Source of the DNA: Calliopsis andreniformis
Lineage: Eukaryota > Arthropoda > Insecta > Hymenoptera > Andrenidae
Length of the DNA stretch: 64,000 nt
NCBI RefSeq assembly: GCF_051401765.1
Contig: NW_027480531.1
Coordinates: 1,178,001 to 1,242,000, forward strand
Direction of reading: 5' to 3'
Position 1 is the stretch's first letter, and every line of letters starts with the position of its first letter. A program made the translations under genes and the position numbers. The notes beneath the pieces were generated by a model, which was not told the DNA's origin, ran no database searches, and saw only the letters and a program-made list of their open reading frames with translations. Positions 11,301 to 23,700 of the stretch are shown here, in pieces.

Positions 11301-12580
11301 GTATTAATGCTTGAGGTCTGAGGACTGAGGATTGCGAATTGAGGACTGAGGATTGAGGATTGAGGATTGAGGATTGAGTATTGAGGATTGAAGATTGAGG
11401 ATTGGGTATTGAGGATTGAACATTCAGGATTGAGGATTGAGGATAGAGGATTGAAGATTGAGGATTGATAGTTGAACATTGATGATTGAAGATTGAGGAT
11501 TGAGGATTGAGGTTTGAGGACTGAAGATTGCAGATTGAGTATTGAGGATTGAAGATTGAGGATTGAGGATTGAGAATTGAGGATTGAGGACTGAGGATTG
11601 AGGATTGAGGATTGAAGATTGAGTATTGAGTATTGAAGATTGAGGATTGAAGATTGAGGACTGAGGATTGAGGATAGAGGATTGAAGATTGAGGATTGAG
11701 GATTGAGGATTGAAGATTGAGGATTGGGGACTGAGTATTGAAGATTGAGGTTTGAGGATTGAGGATTGAGGATTGAGTATTGAAGATTGAGGATTGAGGA
11801 TTGAGGATTGAGGATTGAGGATAGAGGGTTGAAGATTGAGGATTGGGGATTGAGGATTGACGATTGAGCATTGAGTGTTGAGGATTGAGATTTGAGAATT
11901 GAGGATTGAAGATTGAGTATTGAGGATTCAAGATTGCGGATTGAGGATTGAGGATTGAAGATTCAGGACTGAGTGTTGAGGGCTGAGTGATGAGAATTGA
12001 TGTTTGTGGATTGAGACTTGAATATTGAAGAATGGGGATTGAGTATTGAAAACTGTGAATTGAGGATATTCTATTGAGGATTGAGGATTGACAATTGATT
12101 GTTGAGGACTGAGGACTGAAGTTTGCGGATTCAGGATTGAGGATTCGGGATTGAGGTTTCAGGACTGAGGATTGAGGGTTGAGGATTGAGGATTAAGGAT
12201 TGAGGATTGAGGATTGAGGATTGAGGATTGAGGATTGAGTATTGAGGATTGAAGATTGAGGATTGGGTATTGAGGATTGAGGATTGAGGATTGAGGATTG
12301 AGGATTGAGGATTCGGTATTGAGGCTTCAGGACTGAGGATTGAGGGTTGAGGGTTGAGGATTGAGGATTGAGGATTTGGGATTGAGGGTTGAGGATTGAG
12401 GATTGAGGATTGAGGATTGAGGATTGAGTATTGAAGATTGAGTATTGAGGATTGAAGATTGAGGATTGAGGATTGAGGATTGAGGATTGAGAATTGAGGA
12501 TTGTGGATTGAGGATTGAAGATTGAGGATTGGGTATTGAGGAGTGACGAATTAGGATTGAGGACTTAGGATTGAGGATTG
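8386..12580. repeat. Block I, copy 2
   Basis: From about 9000 this segment is the second copy of the block at 4840-8385. Its left part, 8381-9000, is instead shared with copy 3 at a spacing of 5,188 bp, so neighbouring copies share different boundaries. It differs from copy 1 by scattered single-base changes, for example GGGTACTGCGG against GGGTATTGCGG, and by single-heptamer indels. Confidence 0.82.
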
Positions 12581-12959
12581 AGGACTGAAGATTGAGGATT
12601 GACAACTGATTGTTGAGGACTGAGGGATGAAGATTGAGGATTCAGGATTGAGGATTCAGGATTGAGGTTCGAGGACTGAGGATTGAGGGTTGAGGATTGA
12701 GGATTGAGGTTTGAGGATTGAGGATTGAGGATTGAAGATTGAGGATTGGGTATTGCGGATTGAACATTGAGGATCGAGGATTGAGGACAGAGGATTGAGT
12801 TTCGAGGATCGAGGATTGAGGATTGAGGATTGAGGATTGAAGATTGAGGATTGGGGACTGAGTATTGAAGATTGAGGATTGAGGATTGAGGATTGAGTAT
12901 TGAAGATTCAGTATTGAGGATTGAAGATTGAGAATTGAGGATTGAGGATTGAACATAAA

Positions 12960-13160
12960 GGACTGAGTGTTGAGGGTTGAGTGATGAGAATTGATGTTTG
13001 GGATTGAGGTTTGAAGATTGAAGAATGGGGATTGAGTATTGAAAACTGTGAATTGAGGATATTCTACTGAGGATTGAGGATTGACAATTGATTGTTGAGG
13101 ACTGAGGTCTGAAGATTGAGGATTCAGGATTGAGGATTCGGTATTGATGTTTCTGGACTG
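12960..13160. repeat. Module A, A4 subfamily with one-base deletion (GATGTTTGGGATTGAG)
   Basis: In this subfamily the A1 string GATGTTTGTGGATTGAG appears as GATGTTTGGGATTGAG, leaving a 6-bp unit and a -1 shift of the heptamer register. Most copies also read TTCTACTGAGG in place of TTCTATTGAGG and end GATGTTTCTGGACTG. Further copies lie near 6386, 10546, 15786, 20173, 23797, 27834, 30865, 31850, 34108, 39822, 40805, 43067, 46559, 50037, 53927, 54311, 59171, 59946, 60846, 62324 and 63715. The shared slip marks common descent. Confidence 0.85.
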
Positions 13161-13568
13161 AGGATTGAGGGTTGAGGATTGAGGATTGAGGATTCAGGAT
13201 TCAGGATTGAGAATTGAGGATTGAGGATTGAGGATTGGAGATTGAGGATTGAGGATTGAGGATTGACGATTGAGGATTGAGGATTGAGGATTGAAGATTG
13301 AGTATTGAGGATTGAAGGTTGAGGATTGAGGATTGAGGATTGAGGATGGAGTATTGAAGACTGAGGATTGGGGATTGAGGATTGACGATTGAGAATTGAG
13401 TATTGAGGATTGAGAACTGAGGATTGAGGATTGAACATTGAGTATTGAGGATTGAGGATTGAGGATTGAGGATTGAACATTGAGGGTTGAGGATTGAAGA
13501 TTGAGGATTGGGAATTGAGTATTGACGATTGAGGATTGAGGATTGAGGATTGAGGATTGAGGATTGAG

Positions 13569-16500
13569 GATTGAGTATTGAAGATTGAGTATTGAGGATT
13601 GAAGATTGAGGATTGAGCATTGAGGATTACGGATTGAGAATTGAGGATTGAGGATTGAGGATTGAAGATTGAGGATTGGGTATTGAGGAGTTACGAATTA
13701 GGATTGAGGATTGAGGATTGAGGATTGAGGATTGCAGATTGAGTATTGAGGATTGAAGATTGAGGATTGAGGATTGAGGATTGAGGATTGAGGACTGAGG
13801 ATTGAGGATTGAGGATTGAAGATTGAGTATTGAGTATTGAAGATTGAGGGTTGAAGATTGAGGACTGAGGATTGAGGATAGAGGATTGAAGATTGAGGAT
13901 TGGGGATTGAGGATTGACGATTGAGGATTGAGTGTTGAGGATTGAGAATTGAGGATTGAGGATTGATGATTGAGTATTGAGGATTCAAGATTGCGGATTG
14001 AGGATTGAGGATTGAAGATTGAGGTCTGAGCGTTGAGGGTTGAGTGATGAGAATTGATGTTTGTGGATTGAGATTTGAAGATTGAGGAATGGGGATTGAG
14101 TATCGAAAGCTATGCATTGAGGATATTCTATTGAGGAGTGAGGATTGACAATTGATTGTTGAGGACTGAGGGGTGAAGATTGAGGATTCAGGATTGAGGA
14201 TTCAGGATTGAGGTTCGAGGACTGTGGATTGAGGGTTGAGGTTTGAGGATTGAGGTTTGAGGATTGAGGATTGAGAATTGAAGATTGAGGATTGGGTATT
14301 GCGGATTGAACATTGAGGTTTGAGGATTGAGGACTGCGGATTGAGGTTCGAGGATCGAGGATTGAGGATTGAGGATTGAGGATTGAAGATTGAGGATTGG
14401 GGACTGAGTATTGTAGATTGAGGATTGAGGATTGAGGATTGTGGATTGAGGATTGAGTATTGAGGATTGACGATTCAGTGTTGAGGATTGAAGATTGAGA
14501 ATTGAGGATTGAGGATTGAACATAAAGGACTGACTGTCGAGGGATGAGTAATGTGAATTGATGTTTGTGGATAGAGATCTGAAGATTGCAGATTGAGTAT
14601 TGAGTTTTGAAATCTATGAATTGGTGATATTCTATTGAGGATTGAGGATTGACAACTGATTGTTGAGGACTGAGGGCTGAAGATTGAGGATTTAGGATTG
14701 AGGATTCAGGATTGAGGTTTGGGGACAGAGGATTGAGGATTGAGGATTGAGGATTGAGGATTGAGGATTGTGGATTGAGGATTGAGGATTGAGGATTGGG
14801 GATTGAGGATTGAAGGTTGAATATTGATGATTGAAGATTGAGGATTGAGGATTGAGGGTTGTAGGTTGAGGACGAGGACTGAGGGTTGGGTATTAATGCC
14901 TGAGGTCTGAGGATTGAGGATTGCGAATTGAGGACTGAGGATTGAGGATTGAGGATTGAGGATTGAGTATTGAGGATTGAAGATAGAGGATTGGGTATTG
15001 AGGATTGAACATTCAGGATTGATGATTGAGGATAGAGGATTGAAAATTGAGGATTGATGATTGAGTATTGATGATTGAAGATTGAGGATTGAGGATTGAG
15101 GGTTGTGGATTGCGGACGAGGACTGAGGGTTGAGTATTGGTGTTTGAGGTCTGAGGATTGAGGATTGAGGATTGAGAATTGAGGATTGAGGATTGAGGAT
15201 TGAAGATTGAGGACTGGGTGTTGAGGATTGAAGAATGAGGATTGAGGATTGAGGATTGAAGATTGAGGGTTGAAGATTGAGTATTGAGGATTGAAGGTTG
15301 AGGGTTGAGGATTGAGGATTGAGGATTGAGGATTGAGGATTGAGGATTGAAGATTGAGTATTGAGGATTGAAGATTGAGGATTGGGGATTGAGGATTGAG
15401 GATTGAGGATTGAGGATTGAGGATTGAGGACTGAGGATTGAGGATTGAGGATTGAAGATTGAGTATTGAAGATTGAAGGTTGAGGATTGAGGATTGAGGA
15501 TTGAGGATTGAGGATTCAGGACTGAGGATTGAGGATTGAGGATTGAAGATTGAGTATTGAAGATTGAGGATTGGGGATTGAGGGTTGAGGATTAAGGATT
15601 GATGATTGAGGATTGAGGATTGAAGATTGAGGATTGGGAATTGAGTATTGAAGATTGAGGATTGAGTATTGGGGATTGAGAATTGTGGATTTAGGAATGA
15701 AGATTGAGTATTGAGGATTGAAGACTGAGGATTTAGGATTGAGGATTGAAGATTGAGGACTGAGTGTTGAGGGCTGAGTGATGAGAATTGATGTTTGGGA
15801 TTGAGATTTGAAGATTGAAGAATGGGGATTGAGTATTGAAAACTCTGAATTGAGGATATTCTACTGAGGATTGAGGATTGACAATTGATTGTTGAGGACT
15901 GAGGGCTGAAGATCGAGGATTGAGGATTGAGGATTGAGGATTGAGGATTGAGGATTGAGGATTGAGGATTGAGGATTGAGGACTGAGGACTGAGGATTGA
16001 GGATTGAAGATTGAGTATTGAGTATTGAAGATTGAGGATTGAACATTGAGGATTGACGATTGAGGGTTGTGGATTGCGGACGAGGACTGAGGGTTGAGTA
16101 TTGATGTTTGAGGTCTGAGGATTGAGGATTGAGGATTGAGAATTGAGGTTTGAGGATTGAGGATTGAAGATTGAGTATTGAGGATTGAGGATTGAGGATT
16201 GAGGATTGAAGATTGAGGGTTGAGGATTGAAGATTGAGGATTTTGAATTGAGTATTGACGATTGAGGATTGAGGATTGAGTATTGAGGATTGAGGATTGA
16301 GTATTGAAGATTGAGTATTGAGGATTGAAGATTGAGGATTGAGGATTGAGGTTTGAGGATTACGGATTGAGAATTGAGGATTGAGGATTGAGGATTGAAG
16401 ATTGAGGATTGGGTATTGAGGAGTGACGAATTAGGATTGAGGATTGAGGATTGAGGATTGAGGATTGCAGATTGAGTATTGAGGATTGAAGATTGAGGAT

Positions 16501-17200
16501 TGAGGATTGAGGGTTGTAGGTTGAGGACGAGGACTGGGGGTTGGGTATTAATGCTTGAGGTCTGAGGATTGAGGATTGCGAATTGAGGACTGAGGATTGA
16601 GGATTGAGGATTGAGGATTGAGTATTGAGGATTGAAGATTGAGGATTGGGTATTGAGGATTGAACATTCAGGATTGAGGATTGAGGATAGAGGATTGAAG
16701 ATTGAGGATTGATAGTTGAATATTGATGATTGAAGATTGAGGATTGAGGATTGAGGTTTGAGGATTGAAGATTGCAGATTGAGTATTGAGGATTGAAGAT
16801 TGAGGATTGAGGATTGAGAATTGAGGATTGAGGACTGAGGATTGAGGATTGAGGATTGAAGATTGAGTACTGAGTATTGAAGATTGAGGATTGAAGATTG
16901 AGGACTGAGGATTGAGGATAGAGGATTGAAGATTGAGGATTGAGGATTGAGGATTGAAGATTGAGGATTGGGGACTGAGTATTGAAGATTGAGGTTTGAG
17001 GATTGAGCACTGAGGATTGAGGTTCGAGGATCGAGGGTTGAGGATTGAGGATTGAGGATTGAAGATTGAGGATTGGGGACTGAGTATTGAAGATTGAGGA
17101 TTGAGGATTGAGGATTGTGGATTGAGGATTGAGTATTGAGGATTGAAGATTCAGTATTGAGGATTGAAGATTGAGAATTGAGGATTGACGATTGAACATA
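13569..17200. repeat. Block I, copy 3
   Basis: This segment matches copy 2 (8381 onward) at 5,188 bp. After about 15.24 kb the spacing is 5,237 bp, because copy 3 carries a stretch reading GATTGAGGGTTGAAGATTG that copy 2 lacks. The net gain is 49 bp, or seven heptamers. The module order is as in the other two copies. From about 16.99 kb it joins a second A3-type tail ending with ACATAAA at 17193. Confidence 0.8.
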
Positions 17201-17794
17201 AAGGACTGAGTGTCGAGGGATGAGTGATGTGAATTGATGTTTGTGGATAGAAATCTGAAGATTGCAGATTGAGTATTGAGTTTTGAAATCTGTGAATTGG
17301 TGATATTCTATTGAGGATTGAGGATTGACAACTGATTGTTGAGGACTGAGGGCTGAAGATTGAGGATTCAGGATTGAGGATTCAGGATTGAGGTTTGGGG
17401 ACAGAGGATTGAGGATTGAGGATTGAGGATTGAGGATTGAGGATTGAGGATTGAGGATTGAGGATTGAGGATTGGGTATTGGGGTTTGAGGATTGAGGAT
17501 TGAGGATTGAAGGTTGAGGATTGGGGACTGAGTATTGAAGATTGAGGATTGAGGATTTAGAATTGAGGATTGAGGATTGAGGATTGAAGGTTGAGGGTTG
17601 AGGATTGAGGATTGAGGATTGAGAATTGAGGATTGAGGATTGAAGATTGAGTATTGAGGATTGAAGATTGAGGATTGGGGATTGAGGATTGAGGATTGAG
17701 GATTGAGGATTGAGGATTGAGGACTGAGGATTGAGGATTGAGGATTGAAGATTGAGGATTGAAGATTGAGAATTGATGATTGAGTATTGATCAT
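13985..17794 (-). other. Longest open frame, 1,269 codons; judged a repeat artefact
   Basis: An ATG (complement of CAT at 17792-17794) opens a 1,269-codon frame. It is closed by TGA, the complement of TCA in a GGATTCA unit at 13985-13987. The product is an imperfect heptapeptide repeat, LNPQSSI, from end to end, with no signal peptide, no hydrophobic segment, no recognisable domain and no cysteine pattern. No Shine-Dalgarno sequence can be placed upstream, because the - strand is nearly free of G runs. The same peptide is readable in the other two - frames over the same DNA. It crosses block and module boundaries that are themselves duplicated as DNA. I infer that it is not a gene. Confidence 0.85.
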
Positions 17795-20711
17795 TGAGGA
17801 CTGAGTGTTGAGGGTTGAGTGATGAGAATTGATGTTTGTGGATAGAGGTTTGAAGATTGCAGATTGAGTATTGAGTGTTGAAAACTGTGAATTGAGGATA
17901 TTCTATTGAGGATTGAGGATTGACTACTGATTGTTGAGGACTGAGGGCTGAAGATTGAGGACACAGGTTTGAGGATACAGAATCGAGGTTTGAGGACTGA
18001 GGATTGAGGATTGAAGATTGAGTATTGAGTATTGAAGATTGAGGATTGAGGATTGAGGATTGAGGATTATGGATTGAGAATTGAGGATTGAGGATTGAGG
18101 ATTGAAGATTGAGGATTGGGTATTGAGGAGTGACGAATTAGGATTAAGGATTGAGGATTGAGGATTGAGGATTGCAGATTGAGTATTGAGGATTGAAGAT
18201 TGAGGATTGAGGATTGAGGATTGAGGATTGAGGACTGAGGATTGAGGATTGAGGATTGAAGATTGAGTATTGAGTATTGATGATTGAGGATTGAAGATTG
18301 AGGACTGAGGATTGAGGATAGGGGATTGAAGATTGAGGATTGGGGATTGAGGATTGACGATTGAGGATTGAGTGTTGAGGATTGAGAATTGAGAATTGGG
18401 GATTGATGATTGAGTATTGAGGATTCAAGATTGCGGATTGAGGATTGAGGATTGAAGATTGAGGTCTGAGTGTTGAGGGTTGAGTGATGAGAATTGATGT
18501 TTGTGGATTGAGATTTGAAGATTGAAGATTGAGGATTGGGGATTGAGGATTGACGATTGAGGATTGAGCATTGGGGATTGAGTATTGAGGATTGAGGATT
18601 GGAGATTGAGTATTGAGGATTGAAGATTGAGGATTGAGGATTGAGGATTGAAGATTGAGTATTGAGGATTGAAGATTGAGGATTGAGGGTTGAGGATTGA
18701 AGATTTAGGACTGAGTGTTGAGGGTTGAGTGATGAGAATTGATGTTTGTGGATTGAGATTTGAAGATTGCAGATTGAGTATTGAGTATTGAAAACTGTGA
18801 ATTGATGATATTCTATTGAGGATTGAGTATTGACAACTGATTGTTGGGGACTGAGGGCTGAAGATTGAGGATTCAGGATTGAGGATTCAGGATTGACGTT
18901 TGAGGACTGAGGATTGAGGATTGAGGATTGAGGATTGAGGATTGAGAATTGAAGATTGAGGAATGAGGATTGAGTGTTGTGGATTGGGGACGAGGACTGA
19001 GGGTTGAGTATTGACGTTTGAGGTCTGAGGATTGAGGATTGATGTTTGAGAATTGAGGATTGAGGATTGACGATTGAAGATTGAGGATTGGGTATTGAGG
19101 ATTGATGAATGAGGATTGAGGATTGAGGATTGAGTATTGAGGATTGAAGATTGAGTATTGAGGATTGAAGATTGAGGATTGATGATTGAATATTGATGAT
19201 TGAAGATTGAGGATTGAGGATTGAGGGTTGTGGATTGCGGACGAGGACTGAGGGTTGAGTATTGGTGTTTGAGGTCTGAGGATTGAGGATTGTGGATTGA
19301 GAATTGAGGATTGAGGATTGAGGATTGAAGATTGAGGACTGGGTGTTGAGGACTGAAGAATAAGGATTGAGGATTGAGGATTGAAGATTGAGGGTTGAAG
19401 ATTGAGGATTGGGTATTGAGGATTGAGGATTGAGGATTGAGGATTGAGGATTGAGGATTCGGTATTGAGGCTTCAGGGCTGAGGATTAAGGGTTGAGGGT
19501 TGAGGATTGAGGATTGAGGATTTGGGATTGAGGATTGAGGATTGAGGATTGAGGATTGAGGATTGAGGATTGAGGATTGAGTATTGAAGATTGAGTATTG
19601 AGGATTGAAGAGTGAGGATTGAGGATTGAGGATTGAGGATTGAGAATTGAGGATTGTGGATTGAGGATTGAAGATTGAGGATTGGGTATTGAGGAGTGAC
19701 GAATTAGGATTGAGGATTTAGGATTGAGGATTGAGGATTGCAGATTGAGTATTGAGGACTGAAGATTGAGGATTGAGGATTGAGGATTGCCAACTGATTG
19801 TTGAGGACTGAGGGATGAAGATTGAGGATTCAGGATTGAGGATTCGGGATTGAGGTTCGAGGACTGAGGATTGAGGGTTGAGGATTGAGGATTGAGGTTT
19901 GAGGATTGAGGATTGAGGATTGAAGATTGAGGATTGGGTATTGCGGATTGAACATTGAGGATCGAGAATTGAGGACTGAGGATTGAGTTTCGAGGATCGA
20001 GGATTGAGGATTGAGGATTGAGGATTGAAGATTGAGGATTGGGGACTGAGTATTGAAGATTGAGGATTGAGGATTGAGGATTGGGTATTGAAGATTCAGT
20101 ATTGAGGATTGAAGATTGAGAATTGAGGATTGAGGATTCAACATAAAGGACTGAGTGTTGAGGGTTGAGTGATGAGAATTGATGTTTGGGATTGAGATTT
20201 GAAGATTGAAGAATGGGGATTGAGTATTGAAAACTGTGAATTGAGGATATTCTACTGAGGATTGAGGATTGACTATTGATTGTTGAGGACTGAGGTCTGA
20301 AGATTGAGGATTCAGGATTGAGGATTCGGTATTGATGTTTCTGGACTGAGGATTGAGGGTTGAGGATTGAGGATTGGGGATTCAGGATTGAGGATTGAGA
20401 ATTGAGGATTGAGGATTGAGGATTGGAGATTGAGGATTGAGGATTGAGGATTGAGGATTGAGGATTGAGGATTGAGGATTGAAGATTGAGTATTGAGGAT
20501 TGAAGATTGAGGATTGAGGATTGAGGATTGAGGATTGAGGATTGAGTATTGAAGACTGAGGATTGGGGATTGAGGATTGACGATTGAGGATTGAGTTTTG
20601 AGGATTGAGAACTGAGGATTGAGGATTGAAGATTGAGGATTGAGGATTGAGGATTGACGATTGAGGATTGAGAATTGAGGATTGAGGATTGAGGATTGGA
20701 GATTGAGGATT
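17200..20711. repeat. Mosaic stretch between Block I and the 4.5 kb duplication
   Basis: No gene is present. The stretch holds A5 (17768-18000), a truncated module A whose right half is missing (18481-18530), and an intermediate module near 18735. That module has A1-like AAAACTGTG but A3-like GCAGATTGAG, GATGATATTC and CAACTGATTG. It also holds two B1 modules near 18974 and 19223, the GGAGTGA-CGAATTA marker twice, ACATAAA at 20139 and an A4 module near 20173. Several pieces resemble parts of the blocks on either side, but no long constant-spacing match was found. Confidence 0.75.
17768..18000. repeat. Module A, rare A5 subfamily (copy 1 of 2)
   Basis: This copy carries GACTACTGATTG, then a GAGGACACAGG and GGATACAGAAT tail that I find at only one other place, 56841-57073. 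Two landmarks give exactly the same spacing of 39,073 bp: GAGAATTGATGATTGAG at 17768/56841 and ACACAGG at 17961/57034. The stretch between them therefore has no net indel. The two copies differ by scattered substitutions, for example GTTTGAAG against GCTTGAAG, so this is an older pair than the large tandem duplications. Confidence 0.8.
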
Positions 20712-23700
20712 GAAGATTGAGGATTGGGAATTGAGTATTGACGATTGAGGATTGAGGACTGAGGATTGAGGATTGAGGATTGAGGATTGAGTATTGAAGA
20801 TTGAGTATTGAGGATTGAAGATTGAGGATTGAGGATTGAGGATTACGGATTGAGAATTGAGGATTGAGGATTGAGTGTTGAGGATTGAGAATTGAGGATT
20901 GAAGATTGAGGATTGAAGATTGAGGACTGAGGATTGAGGATAGAGGATTGAAGATTGAGGATTGGGGATTGAGGATTGACGATTGAGGATTGAGTGTTGA
21001 GGATTGAGAATTGAGGATTGAGGATTGATGATTGAGTATTGAGGATTCAAGATTGCGGATTGAGGATTGAGGATTGAAGATTGAGGTCTGAGTGTTGAGG
21101 GTTGAGTGATGAGAATTGATGTTTGTGGATTGAGATTTGAAGATTGAGGAATGGGGATTGAGTATCGAAAGCTGTGAATTAGGGATATTCTATTGAGGAG
21201 TGAGGATTGACAATTGATTGTTGAGGACTGAGGGATGAAGATTGAGGATTCAGGATTGAGGATTCAGGATTGATGTTCGAGGACTGAGAATTGAGGGTTG
21301 AGGTTTGAGGATTGAGGTTTGAGGATTGAGGATTGAGAATTGAAGATTGAGGATTGGGTATTGCGGATTGAACATTGAGGTTTGAGGATTGAGGACTGCG
21401 GATTGAGGTTCGAGGATCGAGGATTGAGGATTGAGCATTGAGGATTGAAGATTGAGGATTGGGGACTGAGTATTGAAGACTGAGGATTGAGGATTGAGGA
21501 TTGTGGATTGAGGATTGAGTATTGATGATTGAAGATTCAGTATTGAGGATTGAAGATTGAGAATTGAGGATTGAGGATTGAACGTAAAGGACTAACTGTC
21601 GAGGGATGAGTAATGTGAATTGATGTTTGTGGATAGAGATCTGAAGATTGCAGATTGAGTATTGAGTTTTGAAATCTGTGAATTGGTGATATTCTATTGA
21701 GGATTGAGGATTGACAACTGATTGTTGAGGACTGAGGGCTGAAGGTTGACGATTCAGGATTGAGGATTCAGGATTGAGGTTTGGGGACAGAGGATTGAGG
21801 ATTGAGGATTGAGGATTGAGGATTGAGGATTTGGGATTCAGGATTGAGGACTGAGGATTGAGGATTGAGGATTGAAGATTGAGTATTGAGTATTGAAGAT
21901 TGAGGATTGAACATTGAGGATTGAGGATTGAGGGTTGTGGATTGCGGACGAGGACTGAGGGCTGAGTTTTGATGTTTGAGGTCTGAGGATTGAGGATTGA
22001 GGATTGAGAATTGAGGATTGAGGATTGAGGATTGAAGATTGAGGATTGGGTGTTGAGGATTGAAGAATGAGGACTGAGGATTGAGGATTGAAGATTGAGG
22101 GTTGAAGATTGAGTATTGAGGATTGAAGATTGAGGATTGAGGATTGAGGATTGAGGATTGAGGATTGAGGATTGAGGATTGAAGATTGAGTATTGAGGAT
22201 TGAAGATTGAGGATTGGGGATTGAGGATTGAGGATTAAGGATTGAAGATTGAGGATTGAGGATTGAAAATTGAGGATTGGGAATTGAGGATTGACGATTG
22301 AGGATTGAGTATTGAGAATTGAAGATTGAGGATTTAGGGTTGTGGATTGAAGATTGAGGACTGAGTGTTGAGGGTTGAGTGATGAGAATTGATGCTTGTG
22401 GATTGAGATTTGAAGATTGAAGAATGGGGATTGAGTATTGAAAACTGTGAATTGAGGGTATTCTATTGAGGATTGAGGATTGACAATTGATTGTTGAGGA
22501 CTGAGGGCTGAAGGTTGAGGATTCAGGATTGAGGATTCGGTATTGACGTTTCAGGACTGAGGATTGATGGTTGAGGATTGAGGATTGAGGATTGAGTATT
22601 GAAGATTGAGGATTGAGGATTGAGGATTGAGGATTGAGGATAGAGGGTTGAAGATTGAGGATTGGGGATTGAGGATTGACCATTGAGGGTTGAGTGTTGA
22701 GGATAGAGATTTGAGGATTGAGGATTGAAGATTGAGTATTGAGGATTCAAGGTTGCGGATTGAGGATTGAGGATTGAAGATTGAGGACTGAGTGTTGAGG
22801 GCTGAGTGATGAGAATTGATGTTTGTGGATTGAGACTTGAATATTGAAGAATGGGGATTGAGTGTTGAAAACTGTGAATTGAGGATATTCTATTGAGGAT
22901 TGAGGATTGACAATTGATTGTTGTGGACTGTGGACTGAAGTTTGCGGATTCAGGATTGAGGATTCGGGATTGAAGTTTCAGGACTGAGGATTGAGGGTTG
23001 AGGATTGAGGATTAAGGATTGAGGATTGAGGATTGAGGATTGAGGATTGAGGATTGAGTATTGAGGATTGAAGATTGAGGATTGGGTATTGAGGATTGAG
23101 GATTGAGGATTGAGGATTGAGGATTGAGGATTCGGTATTGAGGCTTCAGGACTGAGGATTGAGGGTTGAGGGTTGAGGATTGAGGATTGAGGATTTGGGA
23201 TTGAGGATTGAGGATTGAGGATTGAGGATTGAGGATTGAGGATTGAGTATTGAAGATTGAGTATTGAGGATTGAAGATTGAGGATTGAGGATTGAGGATT
23301 GAGGATTGAGAATTGAGGATTGTGGATTGAGGATTGAAGATTGAGGATTGGGTATTGAGGAGTGACGAATTAGGATTGAGGATTTAGGATTGAGGATTGA
23401 GGATTGCAGATTGAGTATTGAGGACTGAAGATTGAGGATTGAGGATTGAGGATTGACAACTGATTGTTGATGGCTGAGGGATGAAGATTGGGGATTCAGG
23501 ATTGAGGATTCAGGATTGAGGTTCGAGGACTGAGGATTGAGGATTGAAGATTGAGGATTGGGTATTGCGGATTGAACATTGAGGATCGAGAATTGAGGAC
23601 TGAGGATTGACTTTCGAGGATCGAGGATTGAGGATTGAGGATTGAGGATTGAAGATTGAGGATTGGGGACTGAGTATTGAAGATTGAGGATTGAGGATTG

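Noticed and set aside
13985..17794. A 1,269-residue secreted or structural repeat protein (LNPQSSI repeats), with dozens of shorter - strand frames of 60-490 codons
   Set aside because: Open frames follow from the heptamer having no stop in any - phase. Three overlapping frames encode the same peptide, there is no ribosome-binding site, signal peptide or domain, many frames start at GTG or ATG created by chance in variant units, and they end wherever GGATTCA, TTAGG or CTATTGA falls in phase.
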